Source: Pseudomonadota bacterium (lineage in GTDB: Bacteria > Pseudomonadota > Gammaproteobacteria > Steroidobacterales > Steroidobacteraceae). From it: 64,000 nt of DNA. A program made the translations under genes and the position numbers. How positions within the stretch are numbered: position 1 is the first letter of the stretch; each line of letters opens with the position of its first letter. The notes under the pieces are model-generated. The model made no database searches and was not told where the DNA came from. It was given only the letters and a program-made list of their open reading frames with translations. Where the stretch lies: NCBI GenBank assembly GCA_023433515.1, contig JAEZCN010000250.1, positions 16,741 to 80,740 of the forward strand. Reading direction: 5' to 3'. This document shows, one piece after another, positions 1 to 8,223 of the stretch.

Positions 1-484
1 ACAACAGGTCCGCGTCGTAGGGCGGATCGAGGAATACGATGTCGAAAGGCAGGTCCGCGGACGTTCGCCGCTCGAGCCACTGAAGCGCATCCGCGCCGAT
101 CACCGACAGCGACGTTTCCCGCCAATCGCGCGCGACGGCTTCGATGGCATCGGCGGCCCGCGGGCTGCGTTCGACGAAGGACACGTGCGCGGCGCCGCGC
201 GACAGCGCTTCGAGACCCAGTGCGCCCGAGCCCGCGAACAGGTCGAGAACCCGTGCGCCGGCCATGCGCGGCTGCAGCCAGTTGAACAGGGTTTCCCGCA
301 CCCGGTCCGGTGTCGGACGAATCTCGACGCCGGCCGGGAATTGAAGACGCCGGCCGCGGTGACGGCCGCCGACGATGCGCAGGACGCGCGACTGCGCCGC
401 GCGTTCTGCCGCACCACGACCCGCGTCATTTTCACTCGCGGCGACCCTTAGCTTGCCGCGGCTTTTCGCCTTTCTAACCAACAC
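1..484 (-). CDS. rsmD: 16S rRNA (guanine-N2)-methyltransferase RsmD, C-terminus cut off by window edge
   Basis: RsmD methylates G966 of 16S rRNA during 30S assembly in the cytoplasm. About 160 residues are visible. The frame shows the N-terminal family block RIVGGRHRGRRLQFP, then ETLFNWLQPRMAGARVLDLF, the SAM-binding loop DLFAGSGALGLEALSRGA and the catalytic FLDPPYDADLL close to the edge. An in-frame TAA lies at 485-487 and the first start after it is GTG at 484 (TTG at 481 is an alternative); neither has a convincing SD, so the N-terminal 25 residues are uncertain. rsmD next to ftsY is a common gammaproteobacterial order, although here it is divergent from a lipase gene placed between them. 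Confidence 0.9.
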   Translation of the reverse strand, partial: MLVRKAKSRGKLRVAASENDAGRGAAERAAQSRVLRIVGGRHRGRRLQFPAGVEIRPTPDRVRETLFNWLQPRMAGARVLDLFAGSGALGLEALSRGAAHVSFVERSPRAADAIEAVARDWRETSLSVIGADALQWLERRTSADLPFDIVFLDPPYDADLL

Positions 485-606
485 TTAGGCCCGCGCTGCG
501 TGGCTTGCCACCTTTTGGGGCCCAAGCGTAACCTACCGATCAAACGACGAGGGGATCCGCGACCGGAGGGTCTCCGCACACATAAAAGTTTCTCAGGAGC
601 GAACTC

Positions 607-2859
607 ATGAAGAGGCTACACGCAGCCGCGCTGATAACCCTCGCCGCGTTCGCGGCCGGCTGCTCGAGCTCGGTGGACAATCCACCCGCGATAACGCCGA
701 CCGATCCGACCACTGGTAACCTTGCTCCACCCCTGGTCGATTCATTGTCGCCGAACCGTGCGCTGTTCGCGCCTAACCAGGGCGTGTTGCCGTACCCGCA
801 CGACGCGTACTTCACGCCGACGCCGGGAGTGCCGACCGACGGCACGCTGAATCTTCCCTCGAGCGCATTCTTCCCCGCGACGGTACGCATGCCGGGCACG
901 ACGACGACCGAACCGGTGGTCAACGCGCTCGACGGATTCTCGACCCAGGCGCCGATCAAGCTGCGCTTCTCCACGCAGATCAATCTCGCGACCGCGGCGG
1001 CCGGCATCCGGCTCGTCGAAGTCGACATCGATCCGGCGACCAAGGCGACGGTCGCGCTGCCGATCACCGCGAACCCGGTGCGCCGCGTGCTCGTGCAGGA
1101 CGTCGACTATCGCGTCGAAGTGGCGCCGAACATCGACGCCGGCGGCACGTTGATCCAGCTCGTTCCATTGCGTCCGCTGCAGGCGAACAACGCACCGCCG
1201 GGACCCACGCGTCCGCGCGACGTCGGCTACCTGGTGCTCGTGACGAACGCGTTGCAGGCGGCGAACGGCGCGCCCATCGATCCGGACGCGGACTACGCAC
1301 TCATCAAGTCCAACGCCCTCGCGAACACTTGCGCCACCATCACGGACGCGCGTCTGAACGCGCTCTGCAATCTCTCGCGCGCGCACTTCGGCGCGGCGGT
1401 GGCCGCGGGCGTGAATCCCACGACGATTGTCGTTTCCTCCAGCTTCACGACGCAGTCGGTCGAGACCGTCCTCGCGGTGGTGTCGCAAATGGTGGCCGGC
1501 GCGCCACCGCCGGCGACCGCCGTGTTGCCCGTGCCGGTCGCGACCACCGGCGCCGTCACGGGACCCGCCGGCCCGAATCTCGCGGACATCCACGTCGGCA
1601 CGATCACGCTGCCTTACTACCTGAGCACGCCGGTCGCGCCGCCCGCGGGCGCCGGCACCGAGCCGCTCACCAACTTCTGGCGCGCGGCGAATCCGCCGCC
1701 GGCCGTCGCGGGCCTGCAGGACCCGAAGAACGAGCGCAACCTCACGCGTTTCAACCCGGTTCCGCAGGCGACGACGCAGCTCACGGTGCCGATGCTGATC
1801 GGCATTCCGCGCGCGCCGGCCACGAAGCCCGCCGCGGGCTGGCCGGTGGTCATCTATCAGCACGGCATCACCGAGGATCGCGGCACGCTTGCGCTGATCG
1901 CCGATGCGGCCGCGGCCGCCGGTTTCGTGATCGTCGGCATCGACCTTCCGCTCCACGGCATCATGCCGAACGATCCGCTGTACGCGCTCTCGCCCACCAA
2001 TCCGGCGAACTCCGCGCTGCCCGCGCCGTTTCGCGTGGGTGAGCCGACGTTCAACGTCGACTACGTGAACAACACGACGCAGGCGCCAGGACCGGACGGC
2101 GTGCCGGACAACTCCGGCCAGCACTTCATCAATCTCCAGAGCACGCTCACGGCGCGCGACAACATCCGCCAGGCGGTCGCGAATCTCATGGCGCTGACTC
2201 GCGCGGCTCCGACGCTGGATCTCGACGGTGACCCGAACACCGTCGACATCGATGCGGACCGCATGCACTTCTTCGGCTGGTCGCTCGGCGGCATCGTCGG
2301 CAGCACCTTCGCGGGTACGCCCGGGGCCGCGAACGTCCGCTCGTTCGGATTCTTCGCCGCCGGCTGCGGCATCATGGAAACGCTGCGGCAGTCCCCCGGC
2401 TACTCGCCGGTGCTCAACAACGGTCTCGCGGCCGCCGGCTTCCCGCCGGGCACGTCCATCTACTGGGAGTTCGTGCACGCGGCGCAGGCCGCGGTGGAGT
2501 CGGCCGACGGCTGCAACTACACGGCGAACTGGAACACGAAGCCGACGTTGCTGCAGATGATCCAGGGCACGCCCGGCGACGCCACGCGCCCGACGGACCA
2601 GGCCGTGCCGAATTCATCGACGCTGCGCCTCGCGAACCTGCTCGGACTGCCGACCATCACCGCGACCCTGACCGATCCGAACGGCGCGCGCGCACTCACG
2701 CGCTTCACGGAAGGCGGCCACGGCACGATCGCGATTCCGAGTCCGGCGCCGCAGACACTCGACTCCTACATCGAGGCGCGCACCCAGCTCGCCACGTTCC
2801 TCGGGTCCGGCGGCTTGCAGATCGCGGTGACCAACCCGGCGATCCTCTCGCCGGAGTAA
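607..2859 (+). CDS. Large extracellular lipase/esterase lipoprotein (Pla-1/cef, VolA-like)
   Basis: This 750-residue protein has a lipoprotein signal with lipobox AAGC at Cys19, so it is probably anchored in the outer membrane or released. An alpha/beta-hydrolase core lies in the second half: YQHGI at about residue 417-421 fits the oxyanion region, GWSLGG carries the likely nucleophile Ser559, and EGGHG carries a candidate catalytic His705. The Asp/Pro-rich N-terminal half matches what I know of the bacterial virulence-factor lipase N-terminal domain. A CAGGAG SD precedes the ATG. It stands alone between rsmD and ftsY and ends in a strong terminator. Substrate cannot be read from sequence; lysophospholipid or triglyceride is a family-based guess. 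Confidence 0.8.
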   Translation: MKRLHAAALITLAAFAAGCSSSVDNPPAITPTDPTTGNLAPPLVDSLSPNRALFAPNQGVLPYPHDAYFTPTPGVPTDGTLNLPSSAFFPATVRMPGTTTTEPVVNALDGFSTQAPIKLRFSTQINLATAAAGIRLVEVDIDPATKATVALPITANPVRRVLVQDVDYRVEVAPNIDAGGTLIQLVPLRPLQANNAPPGPTRPRDVGYLVLVTNALQAANGAPIDPDADYALIKSNALANTCATITDARLNALCNLSRAHFGAAVAAGVNPTTIVVSSSFTTQSVETVLAVVSQMVAGAPPPATAVLPVPVATTGAVTGPAGPNLADIHVGTITLPYYLSTPVAPPAGAGTEPLTNFWRAANPPPAVAGLQDPKNERNLTRFNPVPQATTQLTVPMLIGIPRAPATKPAAGWPVVIYQHGITEDRGTLALIADAAAAAGFVIVGIDLPLHGIMPNDPLYALSPTNPANSALPAPFRVGEPTFNVDYVNNTTQAPGPDGVPDNSGQHFINLQSTLTARDNIRQAVANLMALTRAAPTLDLDGDPNTVDIDADRMHFFGWSLGGIVGSTFAGTPGAANVRSFGFFAAGCGIMETLRQSPGYSPVLNNGLAAAGFPPGTSIYWEFVHAAQAAVESADGCNYTANWNTKPTLLQMIQGTPGDATRPTDQAVPNSSTLRLANLLGLPTITATLTDPNGARALTRFTEGGHGTIAIPSPAPQTLDSYIEARTQLATFLGSGGLQIAVTNPAILSPE

Positions 2860-2885
2860 GTCCCCGTCGCCGTTGAAGAAAAAGG

Positions 2886-2912
2886 GCGGCCCGCGGGCCG
2901 CTCTTTTTTTTC
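2886..2912 (+). terminator. Rho-independent terminator after the lipase gene
   Basis: A perfect self-complementary stem (GCGGCCCGCGGGCCGC, 2886-2901) is followed by CTC and a run of nine T. An A-run just before it could extend the stem with the T-run. Confidence 0.85.
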
Positions 2913-2978
2913 GCCCGTTCTTTCGGGCTGCTAATCTTCCGGGCCGCCAATTCCGCGTTTTCTCACCCGGCACCCACC

Positions 2979-3929
2979 ATGTCCTCCGACTCGTCCCAGA
3001 CCGGCTTCATCGCGCGCATGCGCGCCAAGATCAATCGCCCGGGTTCGTGGCTTTCCTACGACCTCGCGAACCTGGTGCCGGGCCGGAAGATCGACGATGA
3101 AATCCTCGATGAACTCGAGACACGCCTGCTCACGGCCGACGTCGGAGTCGAAGCGACGCAGGCCATCCTCGATGAATTGCGCAAGAAGGTCGCGCGCAAG
3201 GAGCTCGACGACGTCGACCGGCTGATCGCCGCGCTCACCGATTCGATCGCGTCGATCCTGTTGCCCGTGCAGAAGCCGCTCGACGTCTCCGGACAGAAGC
3301 CGTTCGTGTTGCTGGTCGTCGGAGTCAACGGCTCGGGCAAGACGACGACGATCGGGAAGCTGGCGCGGCGCTTCGCCGATGCCGGCAATCACGTGGTGCT
3401 CGCCGCCGGCGACACGTTTCGCGCGGCCGCAATCGAACAGCTCGGCATCTGGGCCGAACGTTCCGGCGCGGACATCATCCAGCAGCAGGCCGGCGCGGAT
3501 CCGGGCGCGGTGGTGTTCGATGCGGTACAGGCCGCGCGCTCGCGGCGCGCGGACGTCGTGATCATCGACACCGCCGGCCGGCTTCACAGCCAGTCGCACC
3601 TCATGGACGAGCTCAAGAAGGTCAGGCGCGTGATCCAGCGCGTGGAACCATCGGCGCCGCATGAAGTCCTGTTGGTACTCGATGCCAACCAGGGACAAAA
3701 CGCGCTCACGCAGGCCATGCAGTTCCACGAAGCCGTGGGCGTCACGGGGCTCGTGCTCACCAAGCTCGACGGCACGGCCAAGGGCGGCATCGTCATCGCG
3801 ATCGCGCGCAAGCTCGGACTGCCCATCCGTTTCATCGGCGTGGGCGAACACGCCGAGGATTTCGGCGAATTCGATGCACGCGCCTTCGCCAACGCCCTCG
3901 TTTCCGGCAACTCGCGCGGCAGCGGTTAA
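2979..3929 (+). CDS. ftsY: Signal recognition particle receptor FtsY
   Basis: FtsY is the GTPase that docks SRP-ribosome complexes at the inner membrane. The 316-residue protein has the NG domain: P-loop GVNGSGKTTTIGK near residue 114, DTFRAAAIEQL, DTAGR near 197, and TKLDGTAKGG near 260. The acidic A domain found in E. coli (497 residues) is almost absent; the protein starts about 25 residues before the helical N domain. ftsE starts 12 nt downstream, so the two are probably co-transcribed. No unusual residues are seen in the GTPase motifs. Confidence 0.97.
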   Translation: MSSDSSQTGFIARMRAKINRPGSWLSYDLANLVPGRKIDDEILDELETRLLTADVGVEATQAILDELRKKVARKELDDVDRLIAALTDSIASILLPVQKPLDVSGQKPFVLLVVGVNGSGKTTTIGKLARRFADAGNHVVLAAGDTFRAAAIEQLGIWAERSGADIIQQQAGADPGAVVFDAVQAARSRRADVVIIDTAGRLHSQSHLMDELKKVRRVIQRVEPSAPHEVLLVLDANQGQNALTQAMQFHEAVGVTGLVLTKLDGTAKGGIVIAIARKLGLPIRFIGVGEHAEDFGEFDARAFANALVSGNSRGSG

Positions 3930-3941
3930 TATCCCCGCTCA

Positions 3942-4679
3942 ATGATCTCCTTCGAAAACGTCGCGAAGCGCTACCCGAACGGACGCGAAGCCCTCGCGGG
4001 AGTGTCGTTCGAGATCGAGCCGGGCGAATTCGTATTCCTCACCGGCCGCTCCGGCGCGGGCAAGAGCAGCGTGCTCAAGCTGATCGCCCTGCTCGAGCGC
4101 CCGAGCCGCGGCGTGGTCACCGTCGCGGGACAGAACACCGGGAAAATCCGCCCGGGAAAGATTCCCGCGTTCCGCCGCTCGATCGGCGTCGTGTTCCAGG
4201 ATCACAAGCTGCTGCTCGACCGGCCCATCTACGACAACGTCGCGTTGCCGCTGGTCGTCGCGGGCACGCCGCTCAAGGAAATCGACCGGCGCGTGCGCGC
4301 GGCTCTCGATCAGGTCGGGTTGTTAGGCCGGGAGCGATCGTCGCCGCTCGAGTTGTCGGTGGGCGAACAGCAGCGCGTGGGCATCGCGCGCGCGGTCATC
4401 AGCAAACCGCAGCTGCTGATCGCCGACGAGCCCACGGGCAACCTCGACCCCGCGCTCTCGGTCGAGGTCATGCGGGTATTCAAGCGATTCCAGGAAGTCG
4501 GCGTGACCATCGTGGTCGCGTCGCACGACCCGAATCTCGTGCAGCAGTTCGGGCAGCGTGAAATCGTGCTCGACGGCGGGCGCATCGCCTCCGACATCCT
4601 GCACGCGGCGCACGGCGGACGGATGACCGCCAAGGCGCCCGACCTGGCCGATCTTCCCAGCATCGACCTGCGTACATGA
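3942..4679 (+). CDS. ftsE: Cell division ATP-binding protein FtsE
   Basis: FtsE is the ATPase of the FtsEX complex that activates septal peptidoglycan hydrolases. The 245-residue protein has Walker A GRSGAGKSS near residue 36, a Q-loop VVFQDHKLL, signature LSVGEQQR near 135, and Walker B LLIADEPTGNLD near 157. The signature has Val where most FtsE have Gly (LSGGEQ), a mild oddity. It is 20-25 residues longer than E. coli FtsE at the C-terminus. The stop overlaps the ftsX start by 4 nt (ATGA), indicating translational coupling. The codon for Leu126-127 lies in one of the TTG-TTA-GGC motifs noted in the findings. Confidence 0.96.
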   Translation: MISFENVAKRYPNGREALAGVSFEIEPGEFVFLTGRSGAGKSSVLKLIALLERPSRGVVTVAGQNTGKIRPGKIPAFRRSIGVVFQDHKLLLDRPIYDNVALPLVVAGTPLKEIDRRVRAALDQVGLLGRERSSPLELSVGEQQRVGIARAVISKPQLLIADEPTGNLDPALSVEVMRVFKRFQEVGVTIVVASHDPNLVQQFGQREIVLDGGRIASDILHAAHGGRMTAKAPDLADLPSIDLRT

Positions 4680-5605
4680 GCGGCGCGGTTTCCTCGTATT
4701 TCACCCGCCACGTGCAGGCCTTGTTCGGCGCGATGGGCCGTCTGGCGCGCACGCCGCTCGCCACGCTGCTCACGATGATCGTCATCGGCGTCGCACTCGC
4801 GCTGCCCGCGGGCCTCGGACTGGTCGTCGACAACCTGCGGCAGGCCGCGGGCGGCGCCAGCAATGCGGTCGATTTCACCGTGCACTTCAAGCTCGGCACG
4901 CCGATCGAACGCGTGCGCCAGATCGCGACCGCCGCCGGCCAGCGCGCCGAAGTCGAATCCGTCACCGTGACGAGCGCCGACGAGGCGCTCGACGAATTCA
5001 AACGCCTGTCGGGGTTCGGTGATGCGCTGAGTGCGCTCGAGAGCAACCCGCTGCCGCCGCACATCGTGGTGCGGCCGGTGATCGATGCGAACGGCCCGGC
5101 CGGCATCGAATCGTTGAGTCGCTACTTCAACGCCTTTCCGGAAGTCGAGATCGTGCAGCTCGACCTCGACTGGATCCGCCGGCTGCACTCGCTGCTCGAG
5201 GTACTGCGCCGCGCCCTGTGGGTGGTCATCGCCGTTCTCGGGGTGGGGGTCGTCGCGGTGATCGGCAACACGATCCGCCTCGAGATCCAGCAGCGCCGGC
5301 CGGAAATCGAAGTGACCAAACTCGTGGGCGGTTCGAATGCCTTCGTGCGCCGGCCATTCCTGTACACGGGCCTGCTCTACGGTCTCTGTGGCGCGTTGCT
5401 CGCCGCCCTGATCGTCTTCAGCGGCATGGTTTACCTCGACCAGGCGGTCGGGGACCTCGCGGCCCAGTACGGCAGCCAGTTCCGACTGACGGGCCTCGAG
5501 GACCGTGACATCGGCCGGCTTGCGGGGATCGGCGCCGTACTTGGCTGGCTGGGGGCATTCGTGTCCACCGGCAAGCACCTGCGCCGCATCGAGCCTCGAG
5601 CCTGA
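4676..5605 (+). CDS. ftsX: Cell division permease-like protein FtsX
   Basis: FtsX is the membrane partner of FtsE. The 309-residue protein has a cytoplasmic N-terminus, a first membrane helix (LATLLTMIVIGVALALPAG), a periplasmic domain of about 120 residues, and three further helices starting near ALWVVIAVLGVGVVAV. The family block IRLEIQQRRPEIEVTKLVG is present between the second and third helices. It overlaps ftsE by 4 nt. The next gene, rpoH, is 148 nt away and has its own promoter, so the ftsYEX unit probably ends here, though no clear terminator is visible. Confidence 0.95.
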   Translation: MSGAVSSYFTRHVQALFGAMGRLARTPLATLLTMIVIGVALALPAGLGLVVDNLRQAAGGASNAVDFTVHFKLGTPIERVRQIATAAGQRAEVESVTVTSADEALDEFKRLSGFGDALSALESNPLPPHIVVRPVIDANGPAGIESLSRYFNAFPEVEIVQLDLDWIRRLHSLLEVLRRALWVVIAVLGVGVVAVIGNTIRLEIQQRRPEIEVTKLVGGSNAFVRRPFLYTGLLYGLCGALLAALIVFSGMVYLDQAVGDLAAQYGSQFRLTGLEDRDIGRLAGIGAVLGWLGAFVSTGKHLRRIEPRA

Positions 5606-5645
5606 GCGCACTCAAGCTTATAGATCAATAACTTATGGTTCTGAC

Positions 5646-5673
5646 GGAACCGGCCTGGGCATTAGCACTCTAA
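5646..5673 (+). promoter_or_regulatory. SigmaE (RpoE)-type promoter of rpoH
   Basis: GGAAC at 5646-5650 and TCTAA at 5669-5673 are separated by 18 nt, the spacing I recall for E. coli rpoH P3 and other sigmaE promoters (GGAACTT-N16-TCTRA). Transcription would start near 5680, about 75 nt before the rpoH ATG. The -10 box overlaps the left arm of the CIRCE operator. Confidence 0.65.
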
Positions 5674-5688
5674 GAGCCCGACTGCTAA
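5662..5688. promoter_or_regulatory. CIRCE operator (HrcA site) upstream of rpoH
   Basis: TTAGCACTC (5662-5670), a 9-nt spacer, then GACTGCTAA (5680-5688). The CIRCE consensus is TTAGCACTC-N9-GAGTGCTAA, so the left arm is perfect, the spacer is exact and the right arm has one mismatch. It lies across the -10 box and expected start site of the sigmaE-type promoter, where a bound HrcA repressor would block initiation. Confidence 0.85.
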
Positions 5689-5753
5689 TATCCCAATCCA
5701 GGTCGCGCAGGCGACCCGATCCATGACTGATCGCCCCAGGAGGTTTCGAACAG

Positions 5754-6638
5754 ATGACCGCCACCGCGCCCAATGCGATCGCACTCGTTGCCCGCCGGAA
5801 AGACTTCTTCCCGGCCGGACCCGTCGGCAGTTTCGACGCGTACATGGACAAGGTGAGCCGCATCCCCGTGCTCTCGCGCGAGGATGAGGTCGAGCTCGCC
5901 AAACGCTTCCGGAACGAAGGTGACCTCGAGGCTGCCCGGCAGCTCGTGGTGTCGCACCTGCGTTTCGTCGTGCACATCGCTCGCGGTTATTCCGGTTATG
6001 GCCTGCCCCTGGGCGACGTGGTCCAGGAAGGCAACGTCGGACTCATGAAGGCGGTCAAGCGCTTCGACCCCACGGTCGGCGTGCGCCTCGTGTCGTTCGC
6101 GGTTCACTGGATCCGCGCCGAGATCCACGAGTACGTGCTGCGCAACTGGCGCCTGGTGAAAGTCGCCACGACCAAGGCGCAGCGCAAGCTCTTCTTCAAC
6201 CTGCGCAAGATGAAGAAGAACCTCGCCTGGCTGTCGCACGAGGAAACGCAGGCCGTCGCCCGCGACCTCAAGGTTTCGCCCGAGGAAGTGACCGAAATGG
6301 AAAAGCGCCTCGCGGCGCGCGACCTTTCGTTCGACCCGGTGCCGGATTCGAGCGAGGACGGCGACGAGACCTACTCGCCCGCCGCCTATCTGCCGGCGCC
6401 CGATGCGGACCCGGCTGTGCAGATCGAGAACGCCGAGTGGGACGACACCACGGGCGACCGGCTGCAGGCCGCGATGAAGACGCTGGATGACCGCTCGCGC
6501 GACATCCTGGTGAGCCGCTGGACGGGCGAAGCGAGCGCCACGCTGCACGACTTGGCGGACAAGTACGGCGTCTCGGCGGAGCGCATCCGGCAGATCGAGG
6601 CGAATGCCATCAAGAAGCTGCGCGCGCTGATGGTCTGA
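5754..6638 (+). CDS. rpoH: Heat-shock RNA polymerase sigma factor RpoH (sigma 32)
   Basis: RpoH directs transcription of chaperone and protease genes under heat stress. The 294-residue protein has region 2 (QLVVSHLRFVVHIARGYSGY, GDVVQEGNVGLMKAVKRFDP, FAVHWIRAEIHEYVLRNW), the RpoH-box signature AQRKLFFNLRKMKK, and region 4.2 DLADKYGVSAERIRQIEANA with its helix-turn-helix. An AGGAGG SD lies 9 nt before the ATG. It is monocistronic, with its own sigmaE/CIRCE control region and a terminator directly after it. Confidence 0.97.
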   Translation: MTATAPNAIALVARRKDFFPAGPVGSFDAYMDKVSRIPVLSREDEVELAKRFRNEGDLEAARQLVVSHLRFVVHIARGYSGYGLPLGDVVQEGNVGLMKAVKRFDPTVGVRLVSFAVHWIRAEIHEYVLRNWRLVKVATTKAQRKLFFNLRKMKKNLAWLSHEETQAVARDLKVSPEEVTEMEKRLAARDLSFDPVPDSSEDGDETYSPAAYLPAPDADPAVQIENAEWDDTTGDRLQAAMKTLDDRSRDILVSRWTGEASATLHDLADKYGVSAERIRQIEANAIKKLRALMV

Positions 6639-6660
6639 CATCCATTCGACAGTGACCGGA

Positions 6661-6688
6661 CGGCGGCCCTCGAGGCCGCCGTTTTTTT
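6661..6688 (+). terminator. Rho-independent terminator of rpoH
   Basis: Stem CGGCGGCC / GGCCGCCG with a 5-nt loop (6661-6681), followed by a run of seven T. Confidence 0.9.
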
Positions 6689-6742
6689 CTGCGCGCTGCA
6701 ATGCAGCGGGAGTCGTCGACAGCCGGGCGACCCCTGGTAAAG

Positions 6743-6758
6743 CGTGACGTGCGTCACA
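6743..6758. promoter_or_regulatory. CRP/Clp-like palindrome upstream of the PEP-CTERM gene
   Basis: CGTGA-N6-TCACA matches the TGTGA-N6-TCACA consensus of CRP family regulators at nine of ten positions, and the flanking bases extend the symmetry (GTGACG/CGTCAC). It lies about 120 nt before the ATG at 6880. Function as an activator site for that gene is inference. Confidence 0.5.
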
Positions 6759-6879
6759 CGACGTAGGCGCGAAAACCCTGTCTGTCGGCCAGCACCGATG
6801 ACGCGTGGGAACGCGCGCTGGCAGCCTTCGAACGGGTAGTCAGGGAGCATGACCTCAACGTCAAAGAAAGGTCTCGGTC

Positions 6880-7248
6880 ATGCGCAAACTACTCCCTCTC
6901 GCCGTCTGCCTGCTCGGCATCGGCACAAGCCACGCGGGTTTCATGTTCGAGCGCGGCGTCGACCGCATCCGCGACGAGGCCAGGGCCACTCTCGCCAGCG
7001 CCTCGGGCTGGAAGGCGAACGATGTCAGTGTCGCGGAGCTGCAGCGCGCCAGCGTCCAGCCGCTGACTAACTACGGCTCCATCAAGCGCGAGTACATCAA
7101 GTTCTCCTGGGCCGACCGCAGCGACCGGGCCAGTGCCGTCACGGCGACGCCGGTAGTGGAACACTCGGTGCCGGAACCCGGCACACTCGCGTTGCTGGCG
7201 CTCGGCCTCATCGCCGTCGGCGCCGTCCGGCGCCGCTCCGCTCGCTGA
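6880..7248 (+). CDS. Small PEP-CTERM sorting-domain protein
   Basis: This 122-residue protein has an N-terminal signal peptide (MRKLLPLAVCLLGIGTSHA) and a C-terminal PEP-CTERM signal: VPEPGTLALLALGLIAVGAV followed by RRRSAR. Such signals are recognised by exosortase A, which links proteins to exopolysaccharide-producing surfaces. The mature stretch of about 75 residues has no domain I recognise. The gene stands alone between two terminators, with a CRP-like site upstream. No exosortase, PrsK/PrsR or EPS genes are in the window, so the sorting machinery must lie elsewhere. Confidence 0.85.
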   Translation: MRKLLPLAVCLLGIGTSHAGFMFERGVDRIRDEARATLASASGWKANDVSVAELQRASVQPLTNYGSIKREYIKFSWADRSDRASAVTATPVVEHSVPEPGTLALLALGLIAVGAVRRRSAR

Positions 7249-7270
7249 AGCGACCGCATTTCGCGACGAA

Positions 7271-7300
7271 AACCCCGGCGACGTGCCGGGGTTTTTCTTT
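7271..7300 (+). terminator. Rho-independent terminator of the PEP-CTERM gene
   Basis: Stem CCCCGGC / GCCGGGG with loop GACGT (7273-7291), followed by TTTTTCTTTT. Confidence 0.9.
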
Positions 7301-7357
7301 TCATCACCTAAGATTTTGTGGGTTGTACGTGCCGGCGGACGGTGAATTAATAATCGG

Positions 7358-8173
7358 ATGAACGCGAGCAGTCTGAATCCACAGCGCGAGCAGATGGCGG
7401 ACGAATCCATGATTCGTACGCTGGCCGCGCAGACCGAGGCGATCTGGCCGCAGGAGAAGCGGCTGCTTGATCTGTACCGCCTGCCGCCCGCCGCGCACGT
7501 ACTCGACGTCGGCGCGGGCACTGGAGAGTTCGGCGCGCGCGTGGCGGAAACCTATCCCCAGATGCGCGTGACCGGCGTCGAACTACTCGCGACCTCGGTG
7601 GAACACGCGCGCCGGCGGCATTCGCGGCTCGCGCCGCGCCTCACCTTCGAGGTCGGCGACGCCTTCCATCTCCCGCAGCCGGACGACAGCTTCGATCTCG
7701 TGGCGAATCGCCACATGATCCAGTCGGTGCCGCACGTCGACCGGATCATCGCGGAGCTGGTGCGAGTCGCGAAGCCCGGCGGACACGTTCACGTGCTCGC
7801 CGAGGATTACATGATGCTTCACATGATGTCCGGCCCGCTCGATTCGGACGAGTTCTGGCGCCGAGGCCCGGTCGAATTCGGGATGCGCACCGGCACGGAT
7901 GCGCGCATCGGCCGCCGCGCCTGGACGTTGATGCGCGCCGCGGGCCTCAAGGACGTGCGGGTGGACTACGTGACCGTCGACACACTGCGCGTGCCGCGCC
8001 GTGTGTTCGCGGACATCATCACGGCGTGGCGCGACGGTTATGTGGAGGCCCTGTCCACGCCGAGCTTTCCGCCGGCGCTCGTGAGGCAGCACTTCGACGA
8101 AATCATCGGGAGCATCCTGAATCCGGAGCACTACGCGGTCTGGCACGTGCCGATCGTTTCCGGCACCAAGTAG
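7358..8173 (+). CDS. Class I SAM-dependent methyltransferase
   Basis: This 271-residue protein has the Rossmann methyltransferase signature: motif I VLDVGAGTGEFGARVAE near residue 48, motif II TGVELLATSVEHARRR, the acidic turn FEVGDAFHLPQPDDSFDLV, and ELVRVAKPGGHVHVLAED (post-motif III). It is a soluble Methyltransf_11/25-type enzyme; the substrate cannot be told. It stands alone, facing the OmpA-type lipoprotein gene across a 26-bp palindrome. Confidence 0.85.
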   Translation: MNASSLNPQREQMADESMIRTLAAQTEAIWPQEKRLLDLYRLPPAAHVLDVGAGTGEFGARVAETYPQMRVTGVELLATSVEHARRRHSRLAPRLTFEVGDAFHLPQPDDSFDLVANRHMIQSVPHVDRIIAELVRVAKPGGHVHVLAEDYMMLHMMSGPLDSDEFWRRGPVEFGMRTGTDARIGRRAWTLMRAAGLKDVRVDYVTVDTLRVPRRVFADIITAWRDGYVEALSTPSFPPALVRQHFDEIIGSILNPEHYAVWHVPIVSGTK

Positions 8174-8175
8174 AA

Positions 8176-8201
8176 GGGGACAGACCTGCAGGTCTGTCCC
8201 C
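8176..8201. repeat. Perfect 26-bp REP-like palindrome between convergent genes
   Basis: Inverted copies of GGGGACAGACC around a TGCA centre. The same module occurs in the longer REP-like elements at 10060-10180 and 43001-43040. It has no T-run, so it is not a typical intrinsic terminator, though the cruciform may end transcription from both sides. Confidence 0.8.
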
Positions 8202-8223
8202 CTCCATGATCGAACTACTTTCT

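Noticed and set aside
742..2478. Long minus-strand open frame (578 codons) inside the lipase gene
   Set aside because: Antisense shadow; Arg/Gly-rich with no motif, no SD and contained within a gene with intact catalytic motifs.
6700..6880. Sigma54 (-24/-12) promoter upstream of the PEP-CTERM gene
   Set aside because: TGGCAG at about 6820 lacks the TTGC partner at the right spacing, so I could not support it.
8176..8201. Intrinsic terminators at the REP-like palindromes
   Set aside because: They have no T-run on either strand, so they do not fit the standard model, although they may still stop transcription.
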